A DNA stretch of 64,000 nucleotides from Flavobacterium soyae (GCF_021245985.1 NZ_JAJQXA010000012.1:96383-160382), one strand, 5' to 3'. Numbered from the stretch's first letter, positions 26,401-34,410 are shown. Notes: generated by a model not told the origin, from the sequence alone. Made by a program: numbers and translations.

Positions 26401-27816
26401 ATGACAAGGATAATTACGCTTTTCTGTATTTTTATAGCGCAAATCGGCTTTTCTCAAACAGCTGAAAGTTATTTAGAAAAAATCAGAAATAATGAAGCTC
26501 TCTTAACAGCTTTTTTTCAACAAATGCCAAAAGGAGGCGATTTACACCACCATTTTTCAGGATCGGTTTATGCAGAACCACTTTTAGAAAGAGCCATTGC
26601 AGAAGACTTTTATTTGAATTTAGAAACCATGGAAGTTTCTAAAACCAAACCTGAAAAAGGAAACTGGCAGACTTTTTCTTCTCTTAAAAACAACGGAAAA
26701 TTAGCTCAATACGAACAACAGGTAATGCAAACCTGGTCGGCTAAAGATTATAATGGCTCTGTTCCTTCTGATGATTTATTTTTTGATTCTTTTATGAAAT
26801 TTGAACCCACTATTGCAGGTCATTTTGCAGAAGGAATGCTTGAATTAAAAAAACGCGCCATTAGTGAAAATGTAAGTTATATAGAAACACAACTATCAAC
26901 AATTCCCTGCGATATGAATATTTCTGATTTAACTGATTTTAATACAAAACTTCGTCAGGCAGCCAGTCAAAAAGATGAAAAAGCAGTATTAAAACTTTTA
27001 GACGAATTGTACAAATCGATTGAGAAAAAAGATGCTAAAAAATATGCCGAAGATTTCAATAACAATTTCATAGCAAAACTGCATAAAGATTTAAAAATTG
27101 ACGATGAGCGTTTTGCCATGCGTTACCAAAATTTTGTGCTGCGTTTTATGGAACCGGTTGATTTATTTAAAAATCTGATTATCGCTTTCATTTCTTCAAA
27201 CGAAAGCAAATTAACTGCCGGCGTAAACATAGTTTCTCCTGAACATGGAGAAAATTCAATGAAAGATTACTGGTTACATATGGTAATGTTTAAATACTGC
27301 CACTCTAAATTTCCAGATGTAAAATATACTCTTCACGCTGGTGAATTGACTTTAGGTTTGGTGCAGCCAGAAGATCTAACATGGCATATTAACGACGCCA
27401 TATATGTTGCCGGTGCAAATAGGATTGGTCACGGAGTTGATATCGCTTACGAAGCAAATTCGTATGATTTATTAAAATATATGTCTAAAAATAATATTCC
27501 TATTGAGATCAATTTAGCAAGTAATGAGTTCATTTTAAAAGTAAAAGAAAACAGACATCCGTTTACGCTTTACAAAGAATTTAATGTTCCAATTGTAATC
27601 AGTACAGACGATGCAGGAATTTTAAGAAGTAATATGACCGAACAATATGTTTTATTAGCAAAAAGATATCCTGATGTTAATTACGAAGTAATAAAGAAAT
27701 ACGTTTACAACAGCATCAATTACAGTTTTATTCAGGATGAATCGGTTAAAAAACAATTAATAAAAGATCTTGATAATAGATTTAAAATTTTTGAAGCGAA
27801 GTTTTCTAAAAACTAA
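26401..27816 (+). CDS. Exported adenosine deaminase (ADGF/ADA2-like)
   Basis: A 471-residue amidohydrolase with a signal peptide (MTRIITLFCIFIAQIGFSQT). Zinc and catalytic motifs: MPKGGDLHHHFSGS (His-x-His), YTLHAGELTLG (His and catalytic Glu), RIGHGVDIAY (catalytic His) and VISTDDAGIL (Asp pair). Its length, MPKG motif and secretion signal are closer to the secreted ADGF/ADA2 branch than to cytoplasmic Add (about 330 aa); this is an inference from layout. It would deaminate adenosine or deoxyadenosine outside the inner membrane. Probably monocistronic. Confidence 0.9.
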   Translation: MTRIITLFCIFIAQIGFSQTAESYLEKIRNNEALLTAFFQQMPKGGDLHHHFSGSVYAEPLLERAIAEDFYLNLETMEVSKTKPEKGNWQTFSSLKNNGKLAQYEQQVMQTWSAKDYNGSVPSDDLFFDSFMKFEPTIAGHFAEGMLELKKRAISENVSYIETQLSTIPCDMNISDLTDFNTKLRQAASQKDEKAVLKLLDELYKSIEKKDAKKYAEDFNNNFIAKLHKDLKIDDERFAMRYQNFVLRFMEPVDLFKNLIIAFISSNESKLTAGVNIVSPEHGENSMKDYWLHMVMFKYCHSKFPDVKYTLHAGELTLGLVQPEDLTWHINDAIYVAGANRIGHGVDIAYEANSYDLLKYMSKNNIPIEINLASNEFILKVKENRHPFTLYKEFNVPIVISTDDAGILRSNMTEQYVLLAKRYPDVNYEVIKKYVYNSINYSFIQDESVKKQLIKDLDNRFKIFEAKFSKN

Positions 27817-27837
27817 AACTGTTAATTTGTGTAAAAA

Positions 27838-27938
27838 TTGCACGCAGATTTTAAACAGATTTAAGCTGATGAACGCAGATTTTTTTTATGTCAAAATATT
27901 AAAAAATAAAATCTGTTTAAATCTGCAAAATCTGCGTA
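27838..27938. repeat. Intergenic palindrome, CACGCAGATTTAAAC family
   Basis: The left half holds CACGCAGATTTTAAACAGAT and AACGCAGATT. The right half holds the complements AAATCTGTTTAAATCTGC and AAAATCTGCGT. Together they form an imperfect long inverted repeat between the deaminase and ABM genes. The words recur in related form at 37582-37680 and 61545-61738. Confidence 0.75.
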
Positions 27939-27956
27939 AAAAAAATATTTATAAAT

Positions 27957-28259
27957 ATGATTCTAGAAGCCGCATATCTTTTTGTAAAACCTGAATTAGC
28001 ACCTCAATTTGAAGCTGATTTTGCAAAAGCAAGCCAATACATCTCATCAATTGATGGTTATTTAGGACATCGCTTAGAGAAATGTCTTGAAGTTGAAAAC
28101 AAATATCTTTTATTGGTTGATTGGAATACACTTGAAGATCATACTGTAGGTTTTAGAACTTCTGAAGCATATCTAGAATGGAAAAAGATTTTACATCATT
28201 ATTATGAGCCGTTTCCTATTGTAGAACATTTCGAAACGGTTTTTGAGAATAAAAAATAA
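27957..28259 (+). CDS. Antibiotic biosynthesis monooxygenase (ABM)-domain protein
   Basis: A 100-residue ferredoxin-like ABM domain. It shows ILEAAYLFVKPELAPQFEADF, a central DGYLGHRLEKCLEVENKYLLLVDWNTLEDH with the family's W-x-[ST]-x-E-D-H, and LHHYYEPFPIVEHFE. Such proteins include small quinol monooxygenases and proteins of unknown role; the substrate cannot be predicted. It is flanked on both sides by palindromic repeats. Confidence 0.88.
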   Translation: MILEAAYLFVKPELAPQFEADFAKASQYISSIDGYLGHRLEKCLEVENKYLLLVDWNTLEDHTVGFRTSEAYLEWKKILHHYYEPFPIVEHFETVFENKK

Positions 28260-28261
28260 TC

Positions 28262-28362
28262 TTAGCCACAGATTAAAAGGATTAAAAAGGATTTTTTATT
28301 TTCCTTTAAACAATCTGTGGCAAAAAAAATAAATTCATGCTAATTCGAGCAATTCGTGGCAA
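28262..28362. repeat. Intergenic palindrome, GCCACAGATTAAAAGGATT family (copy 1)
   Basis: GCCACAGATT at 28265-28274 pairs with AATCTGTGGC at 28312-28321. Tandem AAAAGGATT words lie in the left arm, and an inner-type word (GCTAATTCGAG...AATTCGTGGC) follows. The same two words occur nested at 34131-34277. Confidence 0.85.
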
Positions 28363-28374
28363 AATAAAAGAACA

Positions 28375-28848
28375 ATGAATATCAAACTCATCGCCATTGG
28401 CAAAACTGATAATAAATCACTTCAAACCTTGATTGACGATTATACCAAACGTTTGTCGTTTTACATCAAATTTGATTTGGAGATTATTCCCGATATCAAA
28501 AACGTAAAAAACTTATCTGAAAGTCAGCAAAAAGAAAAAGAAGGCGAATTGATTCTGTCTAAACTTTCACCAGCCGATCAGTTGATTTTATTGGATGAAA
28601 ACGGAAAAAACTTCTCCAGTGTTAGTTTTTCTGAAGAACTGCAAAAGAAAATGAATTCGGGAATCAAAACTTTGGTTTTCGTAATTGGAGGCCCATACGG
28701 ATTCTCTGAAACGGTTTACAGTAAAGCGCAGGGAAAAGTTTCGCTTTCGCTGATGACATTTTCACACCAAATGGTTCGCTTATTTTTTATCGAACAATTA
28801 TATCGTGGGTTTACAATTTTAAGGAACGAACCTTATCATCATCAATAG
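28375..28848 (+). CDS. rlmH: 23S rRNA (pseudouridine1915-N3)-methyltransferase RlmH
   Basis: A 157-residue SPOUT methyltransferase of standard length. It starts MNIKLIAIGKTDNK and has LILLDENGKNFSS, the SAM-binding VFVIGGPYGFSETV knot and the C-terminal SLMTFSHQMVRLFFIEQLYR and NEPYHHQ. RlmH methylates pseudouridine 1915 of helix 69 in 23S rRNA. Complete. Confidence 0.98.
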   Translation: MNIKLIAIGKTDNKSLQTLIDDYTKRLSFYIKFDLEIIPDIKNVKNLSESQQKEKEGELILSKLSPADQLILLDENGKNFSSVSFSEELQKKMNSGIKTLVFVIGGPYGFSETVYSKAQGKVSLSLMTFSHQMVRLFFIEQLYRGFTILRNEPYHHQ

Positions 28849-28897
28849 AGTTTTTTGTTTTTTTGTTTCAGGTTTTCTTTATTTCAGGTTTCAAGTT

Positions 28898-29530
28898 TTA
28901 GTTAATGAATTCTACCGGAAGTTTATCAAGATTATAAGTTACATGTTTTTGCAGTAGAATTTTATACTGAATATATTCTTCATAACTCATGTTTTTATCG
29001 AAGAAAAATACCAAATCTGGCACTCTTTCAAATTTTATACTGTAAAAATGTTGTAATATTTCTGAAATTTTTATTTCCTTATTTGCCATGAAAACCTGTT
29101 TTTTTCCTTTTCTAAAATAAACTACCAAATTTTCTCTACTTGGCTTTTCCGTTTTATAATACACTTTCGTAAAAGGCACAAAGGCTAGATTTTTCCCGAT
29201 AGAATCTGCATAAGAATAATAATTTTCTGCATTTTCGTTTTTATGGGCGCTGTCAGCTCGCTTTTTTTCCTGTAATTTCATTACTTCCGGAATTACCAAT
29301 TTTAAAGGCAGACGTTTGTCAATATTGAAAATCCAGTTGGTTGAAATTATCGCACTTTTACGGTTTACATCTGCGATTGTATCTTTTCCTTCGGTTTCAA
29401 AAAAGATATAAATTGGCGAAAGATCTTGTACGTCTTTTACAATTGTTATGTTTGATTTTGGAAGTAAAACATCTTGTTTTTTTCCGCAGGAGAAAAGAAG
29501 AAAAGCAATAATTAGAGCAACGTATTTCAT
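28898..29530 (-). CDS. Hypothetical lipoprotein
   Basis: A 210-residue protein from the ATG at 29530 (an alternative ATG lies at 29536). It begins MKYVALIIAFLLFSCGKKQD, a lipoprotein signal with lipobox Cys at LFSC. The frame extends upstream to 29662, but that part is translated palindromic repeat DNA (29558-29655), so I reject the longer start. No domain is recognised; the mature part is soluble with many charged residues (KKRADSAHKNENAENYYSYA). It lies between rlmH (convergent) and folP. Confidence 0.7.
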   Translation of the reverse strand: MKYVALIIAFLLFSCGKKQDVLLPKSNITIVKDVQDLSPIYIFFETEGKDTIADVNRKSAIISTNWIFNIDKRLPLKLVIPEVMKLQEKKRADSAHKNENAENYYSYADSIGKNLAFVPFTKVYYKTEKPSRENLVVYFRKGKKQVFMANKEIKISEILQHFYSIKFERVPDLVFFFDKNMSYEEYIQYKILLQKHVTYNLDKLPVEFIN

Positions 29531-29557
29531 ATTCATTTTTATTTTAGTACAAAGTAT

Positions 29558-29655
29558 GTCATTCCGAGGAACGAGGAATCGCACTAGTACTTCCTCAAAG
29601 AAAGTCGTCAATCTTTGTCGAGTTTCGAGTACGATTCCTCGTTCCTCGGAATGAC
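29558..29655. repeat. Intergenic palindrome with perfect 24-bp arms
   Basis: Arms at 29558-29581 and 29632-29655 are exact reverse complements over 24 bp (containing ATTCCGAGGAACGAGGAATC) around a 50-bp centre. It lies between folP and the lipoprotein gene. Similar 'attccgag..aacgaggaatc' repeats are, from memory, scattered through several Bacteroidota genomes. Confidence 0.9.
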
Positions 29656-29675
29656 AAACCAAGCGATTATTTATA

Positions 29676-30500
29676 TCATAAACTTAATTTATTAAACAAA
29701 GCCACACATTCCGCCGCTTCTTTTACATCGTGAACACGAAGGATTTTCACTCCTTTTGTCAACGCAATTGTATTCAAAAAAGTTGTTCCGTTTAAAGCTT
29801 CCTGCGCCGTAATATTAAGTGCTTTATAAATCATCGATTTTCTTGAAACACCTGCTAAAACAGGTAATTCTAATAAATTAAAAAGTTCCATTTTTTGCAT
29901 GACTTCATAATTCTGATCTGTTGTTTTTGCGAAACCGAAACCGGGATCAAGAATCAAATCGTTAATTCCTAAACTTCTGGCTTTTTTTACTTTTTCAGAA
30001 AAATAGAACAGTATTTCTTTTACAATATCATCATATTGCGTCAAACTCTGCATTGTCTGCGGATTACCGCGCATGTGCATCATAATGTACGGAACGTTGT
30101 ATTTTGCAATAACTTCAAACATTTTATCGTCTAATTCACCCGCTGCAATATCATTTATAATCGCTGCACCGATTTCTATGCTCGCTTTTGCAACTTCGGC
30201 CCTAAAAGTATCGATTGATAATAAAGCTTTCGGAAAATGCTTTAAAATCAATTCTATGACAGGAATAATTCGGTCAATTTCTTCTTGTTCCGAAACAAAT
30301 TCGGCACTGGGTTTACTTGAATAGGCGCCAATATCAATAAATGCCGCCCCTTCAGAAAGCATTTTATCAACCTGAGAAATGATTTCATCTTCGTTTTTAT
30401 ATTTTCCTCCATCAAAGAAAGAATTGGGCGTGATATTCAAAATTCCCATTATTTTAGGAATCGATAAATCTATAAGCTCACCTTTACAGTTAATCAACAT
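29676..30500 (-). CDS. folP: Dihydropteroate synthase
   Basis: A 274-residue TIM barrel that condenses p-aminobenzoate with dihydropterin pyrophosphate in folate synthesis; the sulfonamide target. Motifs: IMGILNITPNSFFDGG, AAFIDIGAYSSKP, LLSIDTFRAEVA, INDIAAGELD, ILDPGFGFAKT and VLAGVSRKSMI, with RVHD near the end. Complete and of normal length. It has palindromic repeats on both sides. Confidence 0.97.
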   Translation of the reverse strand: MLINCKGELIDLSIPKIMGILNITPNSFFDGGKYKNEDEIISQVDKMLSEGAAFIDIGAYSSKPSAEFVSEQEEIDRIIPVIELILKHFPKALLSIDTFRAEVAKASIEIGAAIINDIAAGELDDKMFEVIAKYNVPYIMMHMRGNPQTMQSLTQYDDIVKEILFYFSEKVKKARSLGINDLILDPGFGFAKTTDQNYEVMQKMELFNLLELPVLAGVSRKSMIYKALNITAQEALNGTTFLNTIALTKGVKILRVHDVKEAAECVALFNKLSL

Positions 30501-30502
30501 TT

Positions 30503-30680
30503 TGTTTCAAGTTTTATTGGTTTCAAGTTTCAAGTTGATGCAGATTACGTCAGTTCGAGAACTTGAAACCTGAAACTTGAAACTTTTATTATTTCTTAGT
30601 TTCAAGTTATCGGCATTAACACTTTGTTTAGAAAAAACTTGAAACAAAGAAAACCTTAAACTTGAAACTCTTTAATTTAA
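30503..30680. repeat. Intergenic palindromic cluster, TTTCAAGTTTCAAGTT family
   Basis: Left words GTTTCAAGTT and GTTTCAAGTTTCAAGTT pair with right words AACTTGAAACCTGAAACTTG. A second set (TTTCAAGTT, ACTTGAAACAAAG, AACTTGAAACTC) follows, giving several overlapping stems between divergent folP and the DUF1599 gene. A short piece with TTTCAGGTTTCAAGTTTT stands at 28880-28897. Confidence 0.8.
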
Positions 30681-30684
30681 TCCT

Positions 30685-30692
30685 TATTTTTG
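30685..30692 (+). promoter_or_regulatory. Predicted -7 box of the DUF1599 gene
   Basis: TATTTTTG lies 29 bp before the ATG; it is preceded directly by the palindromic cluster. Confidence 0.5.
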
Positions 30693-30721
30693 GAGAAATT
30701 TTAGCAAATATACAGCAATAA

Positions 30722-31264
30722 ATGAAGAATACTTCCCTTGAATTTGATAATGTAATTACGGTTTGCCGAACCTTATTTATCAATAAAATGAAAGATTACG
30801 GCAGTGCATGGAGAATTTTGAGACTTCCATCATTGACCGATCAAATTTTCATAAAAGCACAACGAATCAGAAGTTTACAAGAAAATGATATCCGTAAAGT
30901 TGATGAAGATGAAAAAGGAGAATTTATCGGAATCATCAATTATTCTATCATGGCTTTGATTCAGTTAGAATTGGGTGTTGTTGATCAGCCGGATCTTGAT
31001 GTTGAAAAAGCAACCGAATTATACGATGCTAAAGTAAAATTAACCAAAGAATTAATGGAAGCCAAAAATCACGATTACGGCGAAGCCTGGCGTGACATGC
31101 GTGTAAGTTCTTTAACAGATTTAATTTTACAAAAGTTACTTCGCGTAAAACAAATTGAGGACAATAAAGGGCTGACTTTAGTCTCTGAAGGTATCGATGC
31201 TAATTATCAGGATATGATTAATTATTCCGTTTTTGCTTTAATTCTCAATCCGATAAACAAATAA
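30722..31264 (+). CDS. DUF1599-domain protein with internal duplication
   Basis: A 180-residue soluble protein. Two halves repeat the same pattern: KMKDYGSAWRILRLPSLTDQ near residues 20-40 and KNHDYGEAWRDMRVSSLTDL near 115-135, each followed by a basic helix (QRIRSLQ, LRVKQIE) and an INYSxxALI helix. DUF1599 is a Bacteroidota family of unknown biochemical function. From memory it is often found beside the DoxX-like gene and tpiA, as here. Confidence 0.88.
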   Translation: MKNTSLEFDNVITVCRTLFINKMKDYGSAWRILRLPSLTDQIFIKAQRIRSLQENDIRKVDEDEKGEFIGIINYSIMALIQLELGVVDQPDLDVEKATELYDAKVKLTKELMEAKNHDYGEAWRDMRVSSLTDLILQKLLRVKQIEDNKGLTLVSEGIDANYQDMINYSVFALILNPINK

Positions 31265-31365
31265 AATTCCAAAAAAATAATCCCGAAGTTTCGGGACCAA
31301 ATTCCAATTTTCCAACAAGATTTTGGAATTTGGGATTTAAAAATTCGGAATTTCAACTTTAATAT
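31265..31365. repeat. Intergenic palindrome, AATTCCAA/TTGGAATT family
   Basis: Contains the small palindrome TCCCGAAGTTTCGGGA and the pair AAATTCCAA/TTGGAATTT, plus GGGATTTAAAAATTCGGAATT. It lies between DUF1599 and the DoxX-like gene. Confidence 0.7.
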
Positions 31366-31372
31366 TTACTCC

Positions 31373-32494
31373 ATGAAAAACATCATTACTCAATTCTCCC
31401 GATTATTTGTCGGTGTATTATTTATCATTTCCGGATTAATAAAACTAAATGACCCCGTTGGTTTCTCTTATAAATTAACTGAATATTTTAGTGAGCCGGT
31501 TTTCAATATGCCATTTTTAGAGCCATTAACATTAGGATTAGCCATTTTCTTAGTGATTTTTGAAGTAGTACTAGGAGTTATGTTATTGGTTGGATACAAA
31601 ACAAGAACAACAATCTGGGCTTTATTGCTATTAATCGTTTTCTTTACATTCCTTACCTTCTACTCTGCTTATTTTGATGTGGTAAAAGATTGCGGCTGCT
31701 TTGGCGATGCGCTGCATTTAACACCTTGGCAGTCATTTACAAAAGATGTTGTTTTATTATTTTTTATTTTGGTTTTGTTCATCAATCAAAGATTAATAAA
31801 ACCATTATTTTCAACTCCAAAAACCAATTTTGCAGTTTATGTAAGCGTAGTTTTATGTGCTTTTATAGCTGTTTGGGTTTTAAACCATAATCCGATAAAA
31901 GATTTCCGTCCTTACAAAGTTGGAACTAACATCGAAAAAGGAATGGAAATTCCTGAAGGTGCTCCAAAATCAGTAGTCGAAATGGTGTTTATTTATAAAG
32001 TAAATGGCGTTGATAAAGAATTTACAGAGAAAGATTTAATGAATATTCCTGAAGGTGCAACATTTGTTGACAGAAAAGATAAAGTGATTACAGAAGGATA
32101 TGTACCGCCAATTCACGATTTTACAATGACTAAGGACGATTCTGATTACAAAGCAGAATTACTAAAAGAACCAAAATTATTGATTTTTGTAACTTACGAT
32201 TTAACTAAATCTGAACCGGCCGGGATGAAAAAACTAGCCAAAGTTACTGCAGAAGCTAAAGCAAAAGGTTATAAAGTAATTGCAATGACGGCTTCTGGAG
32301 CGGAGGAAATTGCAAAAGCAAAAAAACAATATAATTTAGATGTCGATTTTTATTTCTGCGATGCAACAGCTTTAAAAACTATTGAAAGAGCAAATCCAAG
32401 TATTGTAGTATTACACAACGGAACTATTGTTCAAAAAGTACACTATAATGATGTTGATGATTTAAAACTATCTGATGTCGCTTATGGCATTTAA
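31373..32494 (+). CDS. BT_3928-family DoxX/MauE-like membrane protein with thioredoxin-like tail
   Basis: A 373-residue protein. Residues about 1-180 hold four to five membrane helices of the DoxX/MauE type (FSRLFVGVLFIISGLIKLND, then FLVIFEVVLGVMLLVGYKTR), with a Cys pair in DVVKDCGCFGDALHLTPWQS. Residues about 255-373 look like a degenerate thioredoxin fold (PKLLIFVTYDLTKSEPAGMK) without a CxxC. From memory the family is named BT_3928 and is conserved across Bacteroidota next to tpiA. The CGCFGD motif and MauE-like helices suggest a link to disulfide or quinone redox chemistry (inference). Confidence 0.85.
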   Translation: MKNIITQFSRLFVGVLFIISGLIKLNDPVGFSYKLTEYFSEPVFNMPFLEPLTLGLAIFLVIFEVVLGVMLLVGYKTRTTIWALLLLIVFFTFLTFYSAYFDVVKDCGCFGDALHLTPWQSFTKDVVLLFFILVLFINQRLIKPLFSTPKTNFAVYVSVVLCAFIAVWVLNHNPIKDFRPYKVGTNIEKGMEIPEGAPKSVVEMVFIYKVNGVDKEFTEKDLMNIPEGATFVDRKDKVITEGYVPPIHDFTMTKDDSDYKAELLKEPKLLIFVTYDLTKSEPAGMKKLAKVTAEAKAKGYKVIAMTASGAEEIAKAKKQYNLDVDFYFCDATALKTIERANPSIVVLHNGTIVQKVHYNDVDDLKLSDVAYGI

Positions 32495-32510
32495 AAAATC
32501 ATATCATTCA

Positions 32511-32540
32511 AAAAAGCTGCAATTTGTATTGCAGCTTTTT
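32511..32540 (+). terminator. Terminator after the DoxX-like gene
   Basis: A perfect 13-bp stem (AAAAAGCTGCAAT and its complement), loop TTGT, then a T run. Confidence 0.9.
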
Positions 32541-32739
32541 TTATTGAAACCTGACGTTTTTTTGCCTTTAAAATTAGTCTCAAAATAAAAAAATCATTCA
32601 TTTTTTGTATTTAAAAAAATACCGGTCAAAAAAATCCAGGATTTTAACCTCAACTATTACGATTTCATTCAGCTTTTTCTAACCGAAAATTAACTTTTTG
32701 TTACAAAATAAACGACTCTTCAAATTTTGTTAATCTGTA

Positions 32740-32769
32740 TTTGGCTTTCCAATTGTTTGTTTAACTTTG
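32740..32769 (+). promoter_or_regulatory. Predicted promoter of the thioredoxin-like gene
   Basis: TTTG at 32740-32743, 18 bp spacing, then TAACTTTG at 32762-32769. This is one of the best matches to the Bacteroidota consensus in the window. It ends 18 bp before the ATG at 32788. Confidence 0.7.
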
Positions 32770-32787
32770 TTAAAAATCATTTATTGT

Positions 32788-33288
32788 ATGAAACAATTAG
32801 CGCTAATCATTATTTCATTTATAACTTTCTCATGCACACAGGCTCAGAAAACAAGTTTTTCGAAAGAAGCTTTGTCTGAAAAATTATTAACCCTTGATGG
32901 AGGCCAGGCTTCTTTCAAAAACATTTTAAAAAAATATAAAGGAAAAACTTTAGTCATTGAAGTTTGGGCTTCATGGTGCGGCGACTGTGTAAAAGCTATG
33001 CCAAAAGTTAAAGAGCTGCAGGCTAATAATCCTAATGTTTCATATCTATTCCTTTCTGCAGATAAAACTGCTGAAAAATGGAAAATTGGAATCGAAAAAC
33101 ACGAATTAAAAGGCGATCATTTTATGATGAACGATGGAATGAAAGGTGTTTTTGGAAAAGCTATTGACTTAGACTGGATTCCGAGATATATTATCGTAGA
33201 CAAAACTGGAAAAATTGTTTTATACCGTGCTATCGAAACTGATTTCGACAAAATCAATGAAACTTTAGCAAGTCTAAAATCAATATAA
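32788..33288 (+). CDS. TlpA-like thioredoxin-fold lipoprotein
   Basis: A 166-residue exported protein from the ATG at 32788; a TTG-started frame 21 bp upstream overlaps the -7 box and is unlikely. MKQLALIIISFITFSCTQAQ is a lipoprotein signal with Cys16. The redox motif is in VWASWCGDCVKAMPKV (CGDC), and the cis-Pro region is DLDWIPRYIIVDKTGKIV. Probably a periplasmic thiol-disulfide reductase. It lies between the DoxX-like gene and tpiA. Confidence 0.9.
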   Translation: MKQLALIIISFITFSCTQAQKTSFSKEALSEKLLTLDGGQASFKNILKKYKGKTLVIEVWASWCGDCVKAMPKVKELQANNPNVSYLFLSADKTAEKWKIGIEKHELKGDHFMMNDGMKGVFGKAIDLDWIPRYIIVDKTGKIVLYRAIETDFDKINETLASLKSI

Positions 33289-33290
33289 AT

Positions 33291-33316
33291 GTCAAAAATC
33301 AATTTCAATTTTTGAC
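33291..33316 (+). terminator. Weak hairpin after the thioredoxin-like gene
   Basis: Arms GTCAAAAAT and ATTTTTGAC (9 bp, 8-bp loop) 2 bp after the stop, followed only by TTTACTTC. It may be a weak terminator, or tpiA may be read through. Confidence 0.45.
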
Positions 33317-33365
33317 TTTACTTCATTAAAAACAAAAAATTAAAAAAATAACAAAAACTACCAAA

Positions 33366-34118
33366 ATGAGAAAAAAGATTGTTGCAGGAAACTGGAAAAT
33401 GCATAAAAACGCAGCACAGACTGAAGAATTGTTAAGCGAATTAATTACTAAAATACCAGCACAAACTACTGCGCAAGTAATCGTTGCTCCAACATTTGTA
33501 AACTTGCAAGCTGCTGTGGCAAAAGTAAAAAACACAACTATAGGTGTTGCTGCTCAAAACGTTCACCAGGCTGAAGGCGGCGCTTTTACAGGAGAAATTT
33601 CTGCAGATATGTTAACAAGTATTGGTGTTAATACCGTAATTCTGGGGCACTCTGAGCGTAGAGCTATTTTTCACGAAACTGATGCATTAATCGCAAATAA
33701 AGTTGATACTGCTTTAAAACATGATTTAACTGTAATTTTCTGTTTTGGAGAAGAATTAAAAGATCGTCAGTCAGGGAATCATTTCAATATTGTTGAAAAT
33801 CAATTACGTGATGGGTTATTCCACATTGCAAAAGAATCCTGGACAAAAGTTGTTTTAGCTTATGAGCCTGTTTGGGCAATTGGAACTGGAGAAACTGCTT
33901 CGCCAGAACAAGCACAGGAAATGCACGAATTTATCAGACAAACTATCCGTAAAGCTTTTGGGGCTGAAATCGCTGATGAAGTTTCTATTTTATACGGTGG
34001 TTCTGTAAAACCAGAAAATGCTAAGGAAATCTTCTCTAAACCAGACGTTGATGGTGGTTTAATTGGAGGTGCTGCTTTAAAAGCAGATGATTTCTTAGCA
34101 ATTGTAACGGCTATCTAA
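33366..34118 (+). CDS. tpiA: Triose-phosphate isomerase
   Basis: A 250-residue TIM barrel interconverting dihydroxyacetone phosphate and glyceraldehyde 3-phosphate. Catalytic residues are visible: Asn/Lys in GNWKMHK near the N-terminus, His in VILGHSERR and Glu in AYEPVWAIGTG. Phosphate-binding ILYGGSVKPENA and GGLIGGAAL close the site. Complete. Confidence 0.98.
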   Translation: MRKKIVAGNWKMHKNAAQTEELLSELITKIPAQTTAQVIVAPTFVNLQAAVAKVKNTTIGVAAQNVHQAEGGAFTGEISADMLTSIGVNTVILGHSERRAIFHETDALIANKVDTALKHDLTVIFCFGEELKDRQSGNHFNIVENQLRDGLFHIAKESWTKVVLAYEPVWAIGTGETASPEQAQEMHEFIRQTIRKAFGAEIADEVSILYGGSVKPENAKEIFSKPDVDGGLIGGAALKADDFLAIVTAI

Positions 34119-34130
34119 ATTTATTTTTTA

Positions 34131-34277
34131 GCCACAGATTAAAATGATTTACACAAATTTTATTTTCTGTGTTTTTTCGCAACAAATTCACGAATTCAAA
34201 TTCAAAAAATTCGTGAATTCGTAGCAAAAAAAATCCTTTTAATCCTTTTAATCTTTTTAATCTTTTTAATCTGTGGC
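34131..34277. repeat. Nested palindrome, GCCACAGATTAAAA family (copy 2)
   Basis: Outer arms GCCACAGATTAAAA (34131-34144) and its complement (34264-34277) are exact over 14 bp. Inside are the paired words AAATTCACGAATTC and AATTCGTGAATTC. The right arm carries a 9-bp tandem (AATCCTTTT twice, AATCTTTTT twice, 34232-34267). Both outer and inner words match the repeat at 28262-28362. Confidence 0.88.
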
Positions 34278-34290
34278 AAAAACAAAATAT

Positions 34291-34315
34291 AAGCGATACT
34301 CAAAAAGTGTCGCTT
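34291..34315 (+). terminator. Terminator downstream of tpiA
   Basis: Arms AAGCGATACT and AGTGTCGCTT (one G-U pair), 5-bp loop, then a run of seven T. It stands after the nested palindrome, about 170 bp past tpiA. Confidence 0.8.
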
Positions 34316-34362
34316 TTTTTATATTTTAAATAATTCTTAAATTAAGAATGTTCACTTAGATT

Positions 34363-34396
34363 TTTGAACAACTTCTGCTTTGGATTCTTACCTTTG
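34363..34396 (+). promoter_or_regulatory. Predicted promoter of prmA
   Basis: TTTG at 34363-34366, 22 bp, then TACCTTTG at 34389-34396, 14 bp before the prmA ATG. Confidence 0.65.
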
Positions 34397-34410
34397 CAAA
34401 AAAATTATTT

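Noticed and set aside
29531-29662. N-terminal extension of the 28898-29530 lipoprotein
   Set aside because: It translates the 24-bp palindromic repeat and would bury the lipobox signal.
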